From: Lentzea fradiae
GTDB taxonomy: Bacteria > Actinomycetota > Actinomycetes > Mycobacteriales > Pseudonocardiaceae
Direction of reading: 5' to 3'
Length of the DNA: 64,000 nucleotides
Assembly: GCF_900100955.1 (NCBI RefSeq)
Contig: NZ_FNCC01000008.1
Location: 186,001-250,000 of the forward strand
In this document: positions 34,655-44,081 of the stretch, piece after piece
Layout of the letters: every line of letters starts with the position of its first letter
How positions within the stretch are numbered: the first letter of the stretch is position 1
Translations under genes and position numbers: made by a program
The notes under the pieces: generated by a model
Databases searched by the model: none
The model's input: only the letters and a program-made list of their open reading frames with translations
What the model was told of the DNA's origin: nothing

Positions 34655-35649
34655 CTGTTGTGCTCCGTCACCCTGATCTCCTCGTAGCCGTCGCCGGTCG
34701 CGACGAACTCGATCACATCTCCGGCCGGGCGACCACATCGGCGCGCGCAGCCCGACCAGTGCACCGGCCGGTCGTGCGGGGTGCCGAGCCACGTGCTCGC
34801 GTCCGCCCGCACGTCCGACAGCGACTTCGCGCAGCCGGGGCGCCCGGTGCACGCGCTGACCCCGTGCCACGCCGACGCCGGGTCCGTGACCAGGCCGGAC
34901 GTGTCCGTTCCCGGGGGCACCACCAGGCTGCGCCACGGTGTCAGCCGCACCGGCACGCCGGGCAGCAGGCGGGCGTCGAGGCGGCCCAGCGGAACGCCCG
35001 GTGTCAGCGGGGAAGGTGGGACGGGAGTCACAGCCGGGGTGACGCGCGGCGCGTCCGTCACGCCGAGGTGCTCGGTGATCTTCCGCACACCACCGTCCAC
35101 TTCGGACAACCGCCAGGCGGTGCCGCGCAGCGACTGGAACAGCCGGGCCGCGGTGACGACGGCGTCGACGGGGTCGGTGACCCGGACGCCTGTATCGGTT
35201 CCGGCGAGCAGGAGGGCGTCGCCGACCAGGCCGAGGTCGCCGCCGAGCCCGCTCACCGAAGCCCCCACCGTCACGAGGAAACGGCCTGGCAGCGCGGCCA
35301 GCGACGGGTCCGCGCACAGGGCCGCGTCGAGCGCGTCGACCAGGTCCTGGTTGTCCTCCAGCGGTGCCGCGACGATGTTGCGGACGCGTTCGTGCGTCTC
35401 GGACGGCAGCAGTCCCGCCGCACGCAGCCGCGCACCCAGCTCCACCCCGTCCGCGAGGCCCCTGATCTGCAGGTTCGCCCGCGAGGTCAGCTCGATCTCG
35501 CCGCTGCCCAGCTCCAGCGCGGCGGCCCGCACGACATCCCACCGGGCGGCGGTGAGGGTGCCGCCGGGCACCCGGATGCGCGCCAGCCCGCCATCGGCCG
35601 CCTGGTGCAGCTCGACGGCGCCGGGACAGGAATCGGGACGTGCGCGCAT
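34651..35649 (-). CDS. cobG: Precorrin-3B synthase
   Basis: The 332-residue protein has the sulfite/nitrite reductase ferredoxin-like half-domains (LARIRVPGGTLTAARWDVV, EIELTSRANLQIRGL) and an iron-sulfur cluster set (SACTGRPGCAKSL, then CARRCGRP). CobG contracts the ring oxidatively with O2, so the pathway is the aerobic one. ATG 35649 lies only about 20 bp from the divergent cobalamin riboswitch. It leads the cobG-cobH-cobIJ operon. Confidence 0.93.
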   Translation of the reverse strand: MRARPDSCPGAVELHQAADGGLARIRVPGGTLTAARWDVVRAAALELGSGEIELTSRANLQIRGLADGVELGARLRAAGLLPSETHERVRNIVAAPLEDNQDLVDALDAALCADPSLAALPGRFLVTVGASVSGLGGDLGLVGDALLLAGTDTGVRVTDPVDAVVTAARLFQSLRGTAWRLSEVDGGVRKITEHLGVTDAPRVTPAVTPVPPSPLTPGVPLGRLDARLLPGVPVRLTPWRSLVVPPGTDTSGLVTDPASAWHGVSACTGRPGCAKSLSDVRADASTWLGTPHDRPVHWSGCARRCGRPAGDVIEFVATGDGYEEIRVTEHNR

Positions 35650-35669
35650 GGCTCGGACTGTAGCTCGCC

Positions 35670-35785
35670 CGCTAGGGTGAGCCGAACGACGAAGCGCAGG
35701 AGGAAGCCGGTGCGAATCCGGCACGGTCCCGCCACTGTGACCAGCGAACCCGCTGGGAGTCAGGAACTCCGCTTCGCCGCGACCC
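35670..35785 (+). ncRNA. Cobalamin riboswitch
   Basis: The region holds the conserved core of the B12-sensing RNA: GAAGCCGGTGCGAATCCGGC, then GCCACTGTGA (B12 box) and GGGAGTCAGGAACTC. A GGGGCGAGGACCCC hairpin follows between it and the cobN start, and could control translation or termination. It precedes cobN on the plus strand, so cobalamin should shut down cobN. Boundaries are approximate. Confidence 0.93.
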
Positions 35786-35824
35786 GCAACCTGGGGCGAG
35801 GACCCCACGAGGGATGGAGCCTGC

Positions 35825-38800
35825 GTGATCCTGCTGTTGTCGACCTCCGACACCGATCTGCTGTCGGCCCGCGCGAGCGGCGCCGAGTACCGGCTCGGCA
35901 ACCCCGCCCGGCTCTCCGCCGACGACCTGCCCGCGCTCGTCGAGGGCGCCGACCTGGTGGTCGTGCGCATCCTCGGTGGCCGCCGGATGTGGGAAGAGGG
36001 CCTCGACTGGCTCCTCGCGTGCGGGCTGCCGGTGGTGGTCCTGGGTGGTGAGCAGCAGCCGGACGCGGCGCTCATGGAACTGTCGACGGTGCCCGGCGGC
36101 GTGTGCGCGGAGGCGCACCTCTACCTGGCCCACGGCGGGCCGGCGAACCTCGCTGAGCTGCACAAGTTCCTCTCCGACACGATCCTGCTGACCGGGCACG
36201 GCTTCGCCGCCCCCGCCGCCACGCCGACGTGGGGCGTGCTGGAGCGGGAGAGCGGCGGCGAAGGCCCCACGGTCGCGGTGCTCTACTACCGCGCGCACCA
36301 CGTCGCCGGGAACACGGCGTTCGTGCACGCCTTGTGCGACGCGATCGAGGCCAAGGGCGGCAAGCCGCTGCCCGTCTACTGCTCGTCGCTGCGCACCGCC
36401 GAACCGGAGCTGCTCGACACGCTGCGTCAAGCGGACGCGCTGGTCGTGACGGTGCTCGCGGCCGGGGGCACGAACCCGGCGAAGGCGTCGGCCGGTGGTG
36501 ACGACGACGCGTGGGACGTCGGCGCGCTCGCCGAGCTGGACGTGCCGATCCTGCAAGGGCTCTGCCTCACGTCGAGCCGCGAGTCGTGGGACGCCAACGA
36601 CGACGGGCTGTCTCCCTTGGACACCGCGACGCAGGTCGCGATCCCCGAGTTCGACGGCCGGATCATCACGGTCCCGTTCTCCTTCAAGGAGATCGACGCC
36701 GACGGCCTCACGGTGTACGTGGCCGACCCGGAACGGGCGCTGCGCGTCGCGGGCATCGCCGTGCGGCACGGCCGGTTGCGGCACATCCCGGTCGGCGAAC
36801 GCAAGGTCGTCGTGATGCTGTCGGCGTACCCGACGAAGCACTCCCGCATCGGCAACGCGGTCGGGCTCGACACGCCCGCGTCCACCGTGCGGCTGCTCAA
36901 GGCGATGAAGGAGCACGGCTACGACATCGGCGACGAGCTGCCGGGCGTCGAGGAGTTGGACGGCGACAAGCTGATCCACGCGCTGATCGCGGCCGGTGGC
37001 CAGGACGCCGACTGGCTCACCCAGGAGCAGTTCGAGAGCAACCCGATCCGCATCGCGGCGGCCGACTACCGGGTGTTCTACGACACGCTGCCGGAGGACT
37101 TCCGCGAGTCGATGGAACAGCACTGGGGTCCCGCGCCGGGTGAGCTGTTCGTCGACCGCTCGAAGTCGGAGGACGGCGAGATCGTGCTGGCGGCGCTGCG
37201 CTCCGGCAACGTCACGGTGGTCGTGCAGCCGCCGCGCGGGTTCGGTGAGAACCCGATCGCGATCTACCACGACCCGGACCTGCCGCCGTCGCACCACTAC
37301 CTGGCCGCGTACCGGTGGATCGAGTCGTCTTTCGGCGCCGACGCGGTGGTGCACGTCGGCAAGCACGGCAACCTGGAATGGCTGCCCGGCAAGACGGTCG
37401 GCATGTCCGCGTCCTGCGGCACCGATGCGGCGCTGGGCGACCTGCCGCTGGTCTACCCGTTCCTGGTCAACGACCCCGGCGAGGGCACGCAGGCCAAGCG
37501 CAGGGCGCACGCCACGCTCGTCGACCACCTCGTGCCGCCGATGGCCCGCGCCGACAGCTACGGCGACATCGCGCGGCTGGAGCAGCTGCTGGACGAATAC
37601 GGCAACATCTCCGCGATGGACCCGGCCAAGGTGCCGGCGATCCGCGCGCAGATCTGGACGCTGATCAAGGCCGCGAAGCTCGACCACGACCTGGGCCTCG
37701 ACGACCGGCCGCACGACGCGGAGTTCGACGAGTTCATCCTGCACGTCGACGGCTGGCTGTGCGAGGTCAAGGACGTCCAGATCCGCGACGGCCTGCACGT
37801 CCTCGGCGAGGCGCCGTCCGGGTCCGTGCGGGTGAACCTGGTGCTCGCGATGTTGCAGGCGCGGCAGATGTGGGGCGGTCAGGTGGCCGCGCTGCCCGGT
37901 CTGCGCGAGGCGCTCGGGCTCGACTCGCAGGCCCGCGAGGATGTCGACGCGGTCGAGGAGCAGGCGCGCGCCCTCGTGCAGGCGATGGAGGACGCGGGCT
38001 GGGACCCGGAGGTCGCCAAGACCCTGCACGAGTCCGTTGACGTGCAGCGGATTCTGGAGTTCGCGGCACTGGAGGTGGTGCCGCGGCTCGCGCGCACGAC
38101 CGACGAGATGACGAACGTGCTGCACGCGCTGGACGGCGGCTACGTCCCGGCTGGTCCGTCCGGGTCGCCGTTGCGCGGCCTGGTGAACGTGCTGCCGACC
38201 GGCCGCAACTTCTACTCGGTGGACCCGAAGGCCGTCCCGTCGCGCCTCGCGTGGGAGACCGGGCAGGCAATGGCCGAGTCGCTGCTGGCGCGGTACCGGG
38301 ACGAGAACGACGGCGAATGGCCGCCCTCGGTGGGCCTGTCGGTGTGGGGCACGTCCGCGATGCGCACGGCGGGCGACGACATCGCCGAGGTGCTCGCGCT
38401 GCTGGGCGTGCGGCCGGTGTGGGACGACCAGTCCCGCCGCGTCACGGGCCTGGAGGTCATGGGCCTGGAGGAGCTGGGCAGGCCGCGCATCGACGTCACG
38501 GTCCGGATCTCCGGGTTCTTCCGCGACGCGTTCCCGCACGTGGTGGCGTTGCTGGACGACGCGGTGCAGCTGGTGGCCGCCCTCGACGAACCCGCGGAGC
38601 AGAACTTCGTGCGGGCGCACACGCTGCGCGACCTGGAGGAGCACGGCGACGAGCGCCGGGCGACGCTGCGGATCTTCGGCTCCAAGCCGGGCGCGTACGG
38701 CGCGGGCGTGCTGCCGTTGATCGACAGCCGCAACTGGCGCGACTCGTCGGACATCGCCGAGGTCTACGCGGTGTGGGGCGGGTACGCGTACGGCCGCGGG

Positions 38801-39388
38801 GTCGACGGCGTGGCGGCACGGGAGGACATGGAGTCGGCGTACCGGCGGATCGCGGTGGCGGCCAAGAACATCGACACCCGCGAGCACGACATCGCCGACT
38901 CCGACGACTACTTCCAGTACCACGGCGGCATGGTCACGATGGTGAAGGCGTTGACGGGCAAGGCACCCGCCGCGTACATCGGCGACAGCACCCGTCCCGA
39001 GGCGGTGCGCACCCGCACGCTCACCGAGGAGACGTCACGGATCTTCCGCGCCCGCGTGGTGAACCCGCGCTGGGTCGGCGCGATGCGGCAGCACGGCTAC
39101 AAGGGCGCGTTCGAACTCCAGGCGACGGTCGAGTACCTGTTCGGCTACGACGCCACGACCGGCGTCGTGGCCGACTGGATGTACGAGAAGCTCACCGAGA
39201 CCTACGTGCTCGACCCGGAGACCCGCAAGTTCCTCCAGACCTCGAACCCGTGGGCGTTGCACGGCATCGCCGAACGCCTGCTGGAGGCGGCCGAGCGCAA
39301 GATGTGGGAGCACCCCGAGGAGTCCACTTTGGACGCCCTGCGGTCGGCCTACCTGGAGACAGAGGGCGACCTGGAGGACGGCGTCTGA
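35825..39388 (+). CDS. cobN: Cobaltochelatase subunit CobN
   Basis: The 1187-residue protein matches the large chelatase subunit: LLLSTSDTDLLSARASGAEY, YYRAHHVAGNTAFVHALCDA, then the conserved VHVGKHGNLEWLPGKTVGMS and LVYPFLVNDPGEGTQAKRRAH. It inserts cobalt into hydrogenobyrinate a,c-diamide with help of CobS/CobT or ChlI/ChlD-type ATPase subunits, none of which is in the window. GTG start behind the riboswitch with GGAG nearby. Its last 40 bp overlap the convergent Cys-rich regulator. Confidence 0.96.
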   Translation: MILLLSTSDTDLLSARASGAEYRLGNPARLSADDLPALVEGADLVVVRILGGRRMWEEGLDWLLACGLPVVVLGGEQQPDAALMELSTVPGGVCAEAHLYLAHGGPANLAELHKFLSDTILLTGHGFAAPAATPTWGVLERESGGEGPTVAVLYYRAHHVAGNTAFVHALCDAIEAKGGKPLPVYCSSLRTAEPELLDTLRQADALVVTVLAAGGTNPAKASAGGDDDAWDVGALAELDVPILQGLCLTSSRESWDANDDGLSPLDTATQVAIPEFDGRIITVPFSFKEIDADGLTVYVADPERALRVAGIAVRHGRLRHIPVGERKVVVMLSAYPTKHSRIGNAVGLDTPASTVRLLKAMKEHGYDIGDELPGVEELDGDKLIHALIAAGGQDADWLTQEQFESNPIRIAAADYRVFYDTLPEDFRESMEQHWGPAPGELFVDRSKSEDGEIVLAALRSGNVTVVVQPPRGFGENPIAIYHDPDLPPSHHYLAAYRWIESSFGADAVVHVGKHGNLEWLPGKTVGMSASCGTDAALGDLPLVYPFLVNDPGEGTQAKRRAHATLVDHLVPPMARADSYGDIARLEQLLDEYGNISAMDPAKVPAIRAQIWTLIKAAKLDHDLGLDDRPHDAEFDEFILHVDGWLCEVKDVQIRDGLHVLGEAPSGSVRVNLVLAMLQARQMWGGQVAALPGLREALGLDSQAREDVDAVEEQARALVQAMEDAGWDPEVAKTLHESVDVQRILEFAALEVVPRLARTTDEMTNVLHALDGGYVPAGPSGSPLRGLVNVLPTGRNFYSVDPKAVPSRLAWETGQAMAESLLARYRDENDGEWPPSVGLSVWGTSAMRTAGDDIAEVLALLGVRPVWDDQSRRVTGLEVMGLEELGRPRIDVTVRISGFFRDAFPHVVALLDDAVQLVAALDEPAEQNFVRAHTLRDLEEHGDERRATLRIFGSKPGAYGAGVLPLIDSRNWRDSSDIAEVYAVWGGYAYGRGVDGVAAREDMESAYRRIAVAAKNIDTREHDIADSDDYFQYHGGMVTMVKALTGKAPAAYIGDSTRPEAVRTRTLTEETSRIFRARVVNPRWVGAMRQHGYKGAFELQATVEYLFGYDATTGVVADWMYEKLTETYVLDPETRKFLQTSNPWALHGIAERLLEAAERKMWEHPEESTLDALRSAYLETEGDLEDGV

Positions 39389-40026
39389 TCGACCCGGACG
39401 CAGCAGCGTTCCGGTGCCGGGTCGAGGCGCGCGGTCACCCCGTCCGCCTCGATCCCGTCGAGCAGCCCGCTGACCAGGCACAGGTTCATCCCGCACACCA
39501 GCCGGGTGTGCCGCTGGGCCAGGCTGTGGAACGGGCAGTTGCCGAGCAGGATCGACCCGTCGTCCTCACGCGGCTCGAACCCGAGACCCGCCAGCGCCTC
39601 GGTGACGTCCCGGTGCGCGGCGGCGGCCAGTTCGGTGCCCCACTCGTAGGCGCGCCGGTTCAGCACCTCGCGGACGGGGTCGCCGGTGGACTCCGCCTCC
39701 ACCAGCGCGTCGGTGAGCAGGTGGCTCGCGGCCTCGTAGCGCCGGTCGGGCAGCGAGACCTCGATCTGCTCCCCGGAGCGCCGGTAGAGCTTCGCGGGCC
39801 TGCCCGCGCCGGGGCCGCCGCGGCCGGAACGCCGCTGGTGGACGACGGTGAGCAGGCCGAGCTCCACCAGCTTGTCGAGGTGGAACGCCGCTGTCGTGCG
39901 CGGCAGCTCGACGGCCTGCGCGGCCTCGTCCTTGCTGATGGGCGCGGCCTGGCGCGCGACGAAGTCGTAGAGCCGGCGCCGGTTCGGCTCGTCGAGTGCC
40001 GCGACGGCGGCGACGGGGTCGGCCAT
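39349..40026 (-). CDS. SufR-like HTH regulator with C-terminal cysteines
   Basis: The 225-residue protein has an N-terminal winged HTH (LDEPNRRRLYDFVARQAAPI, ISKDEAAQAVELPRTTAAFH, LDKLVELGLLTV) and a basic wing (RSGRGGPGAGRPAKLYRR). The C-terminal half contains Cys164, Cys178, Cys183, Cys208 and Cys209 (GNCPFHSL, VCGMNLC, PERCCV), a spacing like the iron-sulfur site of SufR. It may sense iron-sulfur status, metal or redox. It overlaps cobN by 40 bp at the 3' end and is divergent from folE, the likely target. Confidence 0.8.
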   Translation of the reverse strand: MADPVAAVAALDEPNRRRLYDFVARQAAPISKDEAAQAVELPRTTAAFHLDKLVELGLLTVVHQRRSGRGGPGAGRPAKLYRRSGEQIEVSLPDRRYEAASHLLTDALVEAESTGDPVREVLNRRAYEWGTELAAAAHRDVTEALAGLGFEPREDDGSILLGNCPFHSLAQRHTRLVCGMNLCLVSGLLDGIEADGVTARLDPAPERCCVRVDQTPSSRSPSVSR

Positions 40027-40044
40027 CTCTAAAACCCACTTTGG

Positions 40045-40095
40045 TTGACTTAATTCGCCCGACGGTTCTAACGTTAGCGGAAGTCGTCGTTAGAA
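40045..40095 (+). promoter_or_regulatory. folE promoter with overlapping inverted repeat
   Basis: TTGACT (40045-40050) and TAACGT (40069-40074), 18 bp apart, form a good sigma-A-type promoter for folE. TTCTAAC (40066-40072) and GTTAGAA (40089-40095) form a 7-bp inverted repeat across the -10 box, a likely operator for the divergent regulator. Confidence 0.6.
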
Positions 40096-40105
40096 GGAGG
40101 ACGTC

Positions 40106-40684
40106 GTGACGCTCCCGAGTCGCACCGAGGCGAGCCCGATCGACACCGAGGCGGCCCGGCAGGCCGTGGCGGACCTGTTGAAAGCGCTGGGAAAAGACCC
40201 CTTCTCGGTCCACCTGGCCGACACTCCCCGCCGCGTCGCCGACGCCTACGCCGAGCTGCTCACCCCGCGCACGTTCACCCTCACGACGTTCCCGAACGAC
40301 GAGGGCTACGACGAGCTGGTGCTGGCACGCGGGATTCCCGTGCAGTCGTTGTGCGAGCACCACATGCTGCCGTTCCACGGCGTCGCGCACGTCGGCTACC
40401 TGCCGGGGGAGCGCATCCTGGGGCTGTCGAAGCTGGCACGGGTCGTGGAGATGTTCGCCCGTGACCTCCAGGTGCAGGAACGCCTCACCAAACAGGTCGC
40501 GGACTGGTTGCAGGAACACCTGCGCCCCAAGGGGGTCGGCGTCGTGATCGAGGCCGAGCACATGTGCATGGCGCTGCGGGGTGTGCGGGTCGCCGGGTCG
40601 AGCACCGTCACCTCGGCGTTGCAGGGCGTGCTGCGCGAGGACCCCGCGTCACGTCAGGAGTTCTTCACCCTCGTGCACGCCTGA
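40106..40684 (+). CDS. folE: GTP cyclohydrolase I
   Basis: The 192-residue enzyme has the catalytic and zinc motif SLCEHHMLPFHG (Cys83, His86), then LGLSKLARVVEMFARDLQVQ and EHMCMALRG (Cys154). It converts GTP to dihydroneopterin triphosphate for folate or related pterins. GTG start with GGAGG upstream. It is not next to folate genes (folP/folB/folK) here, so it may be a second copy dedicated to another pathway or condition. Its end overlaps the EF-hand gene by 36 bp. Confidence 0.95.
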   Translation: MTLPSRTEASPIDTEAARQAVADLLKALGKDPFSVHLADTPRRVADAYAELLTPRTFTLTTFPNDEGYDELVLARGIPVQSLCEHHMLPFHGVAHVGYLPGERILGLSKLARVVEMFARDLQVQERLTKQVADWLQEHLRPKGVGVVIEAEHMCMALRGVRVAGSSTVTSALQGVLREDPASRQEFFTLVHA

Positions 40685-41185
40685 CACCGGGCCGAACGCG
40701 TAGGAGCCGGGCGCCGTCTCGTCGTCACCGGCCCAGAACTCCATCCACAGCTGGGCGAACTCGTGGCGTGACAGCCTGCCGTCGCCGTCGAGGTCGAGCC
40801 TCGCGAAGTCCACCGGGCCGTCGTGGCCGAGCCACGCGCGGATCATCATCCGGTACTCGTCCTGCGAGACGTAGTCGTCGTTGTCGGCGTCGGCGGCCGT
40901 GAACATCGCGTCCGCGGTGCCGAAGACCGCCTCGGGGCTGCTCGGCAGGACGTCGACGACGCCCATCACGTCGTCGAGGGAGACGCGGTCGCGGCCCGCC
41001 GCCGTCCGCAGTGCCTCCCACCAGCCCATCATCACCTGGGCCAGCTTCTCCTCGTCGCCGCCGCGCACCTCCACCCAGCGCGTGGTCAGCGCCCGGAAGT
41101 CGTCCTCGGCCAGGTAGCCGTCGTGGTTGGCGTCCATCGCCTCGAAGACGGGGGACACCTTCTGTCTCTGGAAGTCGCTCGCCAT
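40649..41185 (-). CDS. EF-hand calcium-binding protein (calerythrin-like)
   Basis: The 178-residue protein has three canonical EF-hand loops: DANHDGYLAEDD (18-29), DADNDDYVSQDE (99-110) and DLDGDGRLSRHE (131-142), with the Asp/Asn/Glu ligands at positions 1, 3, 5 and 12. The region where a fourth hand would be (about 64-75) is degenerate. This is the actinobacterial calerythrin-like layout. It is likely a cytoplasmic calcium sensor or buffer. It is convergent with folE and overlaps it by 36 bp. Confidence 0.92.
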   Translation of the reverse strand: MASDFQRQKVSPVFEAMDANHDGYLAEDDFRALTTRWVEVRGGDEEKLAQVMMGWWEALRTAAGRDRVSLDDVMGVVDVLPSSPEAVFGTADAMFTAADADNDDYVSQDEYRMMIRAWLGHDGPVDFARLDLDGDGRLSRHEFAQLWMEFWAGDDETAPGSYAFGPVSGVHEGEELLT

Positions 41186-41239
41186 GCGCCGAAGATAGGC
41201 CGAACGCCCTAAGGAGCCTATCGGCCGAACGGGTCCGAA

Positions 41240-43801
41240 CTAGTCCACGAACAGAGCATTCGACAGCTGCGAACGGCCGCCCACGCCGAGCTTGCGGTAG
41301 ATGCCCGGCAGCAGCGCCGCCACCGCGTCCGCGGGCATGAGCAGCACCGACGCGATCTCCTCGTCGGAACGGCCGCGCGCGGCCAGCTCCGCCACCTGGT
41401 GCTCGGCCGGGGTCAGCGCGGTGGGCCCGGTCTGGCGCATCCGCCGAGGTCCGGCGCTCGTCGCCACCAGTTCGGAGTAAGCCCGCGCGGCCATCGCGGT
41501 GGAGCCGCACTTCTGCGCGAGGTCGACCGCGTCCCGCAGGCACGCGCGGGCACCGGCCGTGTCGCCCTGCCGCCGCACCACCACGCCGAGGTCCACCAGC
41601 GCCCGCGCCAGTTCCAGGCGGGCGGGGGAGCCTCGCAGCACCCGCACGGCCTCCTCCAGCACCGTGCGTCCCGCCGCGCCCGCGGTCACCCGGCCCTCCG
41701 CGCGCAACGCCATGCCCAACGCCCGTGGCGCGCCCCAGGCCCGTGCCAGCTCGACCTCCTCCGACGCGAGATCCCGCGCCCGTTCGGAGTCGCCGATCGC
41801 CGCGCACGCCAGGGCCGCGCCGGAGCGCCACGCCAGCGGGGCCGGGTTGCGGTACGGCCATGCCGCGCAGTGCCGTCCCGCCGCCAGGAACGCTTCCAGC
41901 GCCTCGCGGTCCTCGCCCCGTGCCGTCAGCAGACGCCCTCGCACGGTCAGCAGCGCGGCGTACTGCCAGACGCGACGCGCCTCGTCGGTCGAGGACTCGG
42001 CGACCAGCGCCTCCGCCTCGTCCAGACGGCCTTCCTCCAGCAGGATGTCGGCGAGCAGCGCGGCGTGCCACACCGAGACCGCGTGCCAGCGCCGGTCCTG
42101 CCGCAGGTGGTCCTCCGCCAGTTCGAGGTCGGCGTGCGCCGAGACCAAATCTCCTTTGCGGCGCTGGACGTTCGCGCGCATCACGTACGTCAGCGCCCGC
42201 AACGGCGGGGCCTGCGCGCGGTCCACGTCGTCCAGCACGGCCAGCGCCTCGTCGAGCGAGTCCGCGAGGTTCAGCGTCATCGCCGACGTCAACGACGACA
42301 GCACGTCCGTCGGCACCATCTCACCGGCGGACACCCGTGACACGGCCTCCTCGGCCGTGATGTCCCCCACCATCACGTGGTGCAGCACTCCGGCCGGGGT
42401 GTCCAGACTTACCTGCGACGGCACGGCTTCCTGCCACGCCAGGCCGTGCACGACCAGGTGCGCCCGCGCCAGCGGAGACCCGCCGGCCAGCACCGCGGGC
42501 ACCTCGGCCGCGTTCCCCTCGGCGTGCAGCGCGTACGACAGCGCCACCGCCGTCTCCTCCTCGTCCACATCGGACTCGAACGCCTCACGCAGCCGTGCCG
42601 TCGCGCCGGGCAGGTTGCCGACCAGCTCGGCGATCCCCAGCAACCGCAGGGCCCGTGACGGGTTCGCCACCGGCTCGCGCAACGCCCGCCACAGCAACCG
42701 TGCCGCACCGGGCGTGTCGCCCTGGTTCACCGCCTCCTGCGCGGCCCGGTCGAGCACCTCGGCCGCCCACGGCGGAAGTCCCGGCGAGGTCTCCAGCAGG
42801 TGGTCCGCCACCGCCCGGTCCGGTGCGCCGTGCGCGCGCAACGACCGCGCCGCACGCAGGTGCAGGTCGGCGCGTGCCGGTGCGGGCAGGTCGTCGAGCA
42901 CCGCCTGCCCCGCCACGCCGAGCAGCCCGGCGCAGCGCCTGGCCTCCGCCAGCTCCAGCGGCCCCAGCCCGGTCAGGTCGGCCAGCACGGCGGGGTGCGG
43001 GTCCGGCCCGAGCACCGCGAGGCAGTGCGCGGTGACGACGACCGCGGCGGAACGGCGGCGCAACCGGGCCACCGCGATCTCGCCCAGCACCTGCGCGCCG
43101 CGTTCGGCGACCCGCCACGCGGACTCCTCGTCCGGAGCCACGCCCTCCTCGGCCAGTGCCGCCACCAGCCGCGTCACCGCCAGCGGGTTGCCCCCGGTCA
43201 CGGCCAGGCACGCGGCGGTGAACGCGGGAGCGGGGCGGCCGAGCGACGCCGTGACCACGTCGGCGACGGCCTCGGGGGAGAGGTCCTCCAGCACGACGCG
43301 CCTGCCGACGGCCATGACCTCGGCGTGCGACGGGTCGTCGCAGCGCTCCCCGGTGCTCAGCGTCAGCACGAGGGCGATGGGCAGGCGCTGGATCCGCAAC
43401 GCCAGGTAGGCGAGCCAGCGCCACGACGCCGCGTCGGCCCACTGCGCGTCGTCGACCACGACGAGCAGGTCCGCCTGACCCGCCAGCGCCGCCGCCAGCC
43501 GGTAGACGCCGTGCAGCACCGCGAAGTCGGCCGTCCGCGCGGTCAGCCGCACCGCGCCCACCGCCTCCGGCGGCACGAGGTCCGGGTCCACCAGGTCGAA
43601 GAGCTGGGCCACCACCCCGAACGGCAGGTCGCCGTCGAGGGCGCTGCACCGGGCCCGCAGGACGTGGCCCCGCCAGCGGGAGGAGAGGTCGTCCAGCACG
43701 GTCGTCCTGCCCGTGCCGGGAGCACCCTCCACGACGGTGGTCGTGCCCGGCGTCACCTGTTCGCTGATTCCGGCGCACCACGCATTCAGCCGGTTTCCCA
43801 A
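41240..43801 (-). CDS. Large ATPase LuxR-family (LAL) transcriptional regulator A
   Basis: The roughly 853-residue protein has an N-terminal AAA/STAND ATPase (Walker A GAPGTGRTT, Walker B LLVVVDDAQW), a long helical TPR-like middle with many Ala/Leu/Glu repeats and a C-terminal LuxR HTH (LTPAEHQVAELAARGRSDEE, then AVAALLPGIYRKLGVGGR). LAL regulators activate carbohydrate or secondary-metabolite genes. The TTG start at 43801 is preferred because GGAGAG lies 6 bases upstream. The Walker A is atypical (Arg in place of Lys), which may reduce ATP binding. It is divergent from LAL B. Confidence 0.85.
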   Translation of the reverse strand: MGNRLNAWCAGISEQVTPGTTTVVEGAPGTGRTTVLDDLSSRWRGHVLRARCSALDGDLPFGVVAQLFDLVDPDLVPPEAVGAVRLTARTADFAVLHGVYRLAAALAGQADLLVVVDDAQWADAASWRWLAYLALRIQRLPIALVLTLSTGERCDDPSHAEVMAVGRRVVLEDLSPEAVADVVTASLGRPAPAFTAACLAVTGGNPLAVTRLVAALAEEGVAPDEESAWRVAERGAQVLGEIAVARLRRRSAAVVVTAHCLAVLGPDPHPAVLADLTGLGPLELAEARRCAGLLGVAGQAVLDDLPAPARADLHLRAARSLRAHGAPDRAVADHLLETSPGLPPWAAEVLDRAAQEAVNQGDTPGAARLLWRALREPVANPSRALRLLGIAELVGNLPGATARLREAFESDVDEEETAVALSYALHAEGNAAEVPAVLAGGSPLARAHLVVHGLAWQEAVPSQVSLDTPAGVLHHVMVGDITAEEAVSRVSAGEMVPTDVLSSLTSAMTLNLADSLDEALAVLDDVDRAQAPPLRALTYVMRANVQRRKGDLVSAHADLELAEDHLRQDRRWHAVSVWHAALLADILLEEGRLDEAEALVAESSTDEARRVWQYAALLTVRGRLLTARGEDREALEAFLAAGRHCAAWPYRNPAPLAWRSGAALACAAIGDSERARDLASEEVELARAWGAPRALGMALRAEGRVTAGAAGRTVLEEAVRVLRGSPARLELARALVDLGVVVRRQGDTAGARACLRDAVDLAQKCGSTAMAARAYSELVATSAGPRRMRQTGPTALTPAEHQVAELAARGRSDEEIASVLLMPADAVAALLPGIYRKLGVGGRSQLSNALFVD

Positions 43802-43934
43802 GATCTCTCCACAATCGGTGGCCGAATGGATCAGCGGAATTGATGCTAGGAGAAAGAGGGCCGCTTGCCCAGGTAAAGCTCGCCGGGCGGGAGGCGTCTC
43901 AACAGGGGTCCTGCACGTATGATCCCGCGGGCAA

Positions 43935-43950
43935 CTACCCGAATGGGTAG
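43935..43950. promoter_or_regulatory. Palindrome between the divergent LAL regulators
   Basis: CTACCCGAATGGGTAG has perfect 6-bp arms around a 4-bp centre and lies in the 280-bp space between the two regulator genes. It is a candidate binding site for either LAL protein. No other gene is visible in this gap. Confidence 0.4.
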
Positions 43951-44081
43951 CGGCAGCCGCACGGACTCCCCGCGTGATCGTCCCAACGGCCCAGGACGCT
44001 GTCCCGGGGCTGGTCGCCGGGTGGGGCGTCGTGGTAATGAGGAAGTCGTTCTCCGCCCCTCGCGGAGCGAAAGGAAAATGG

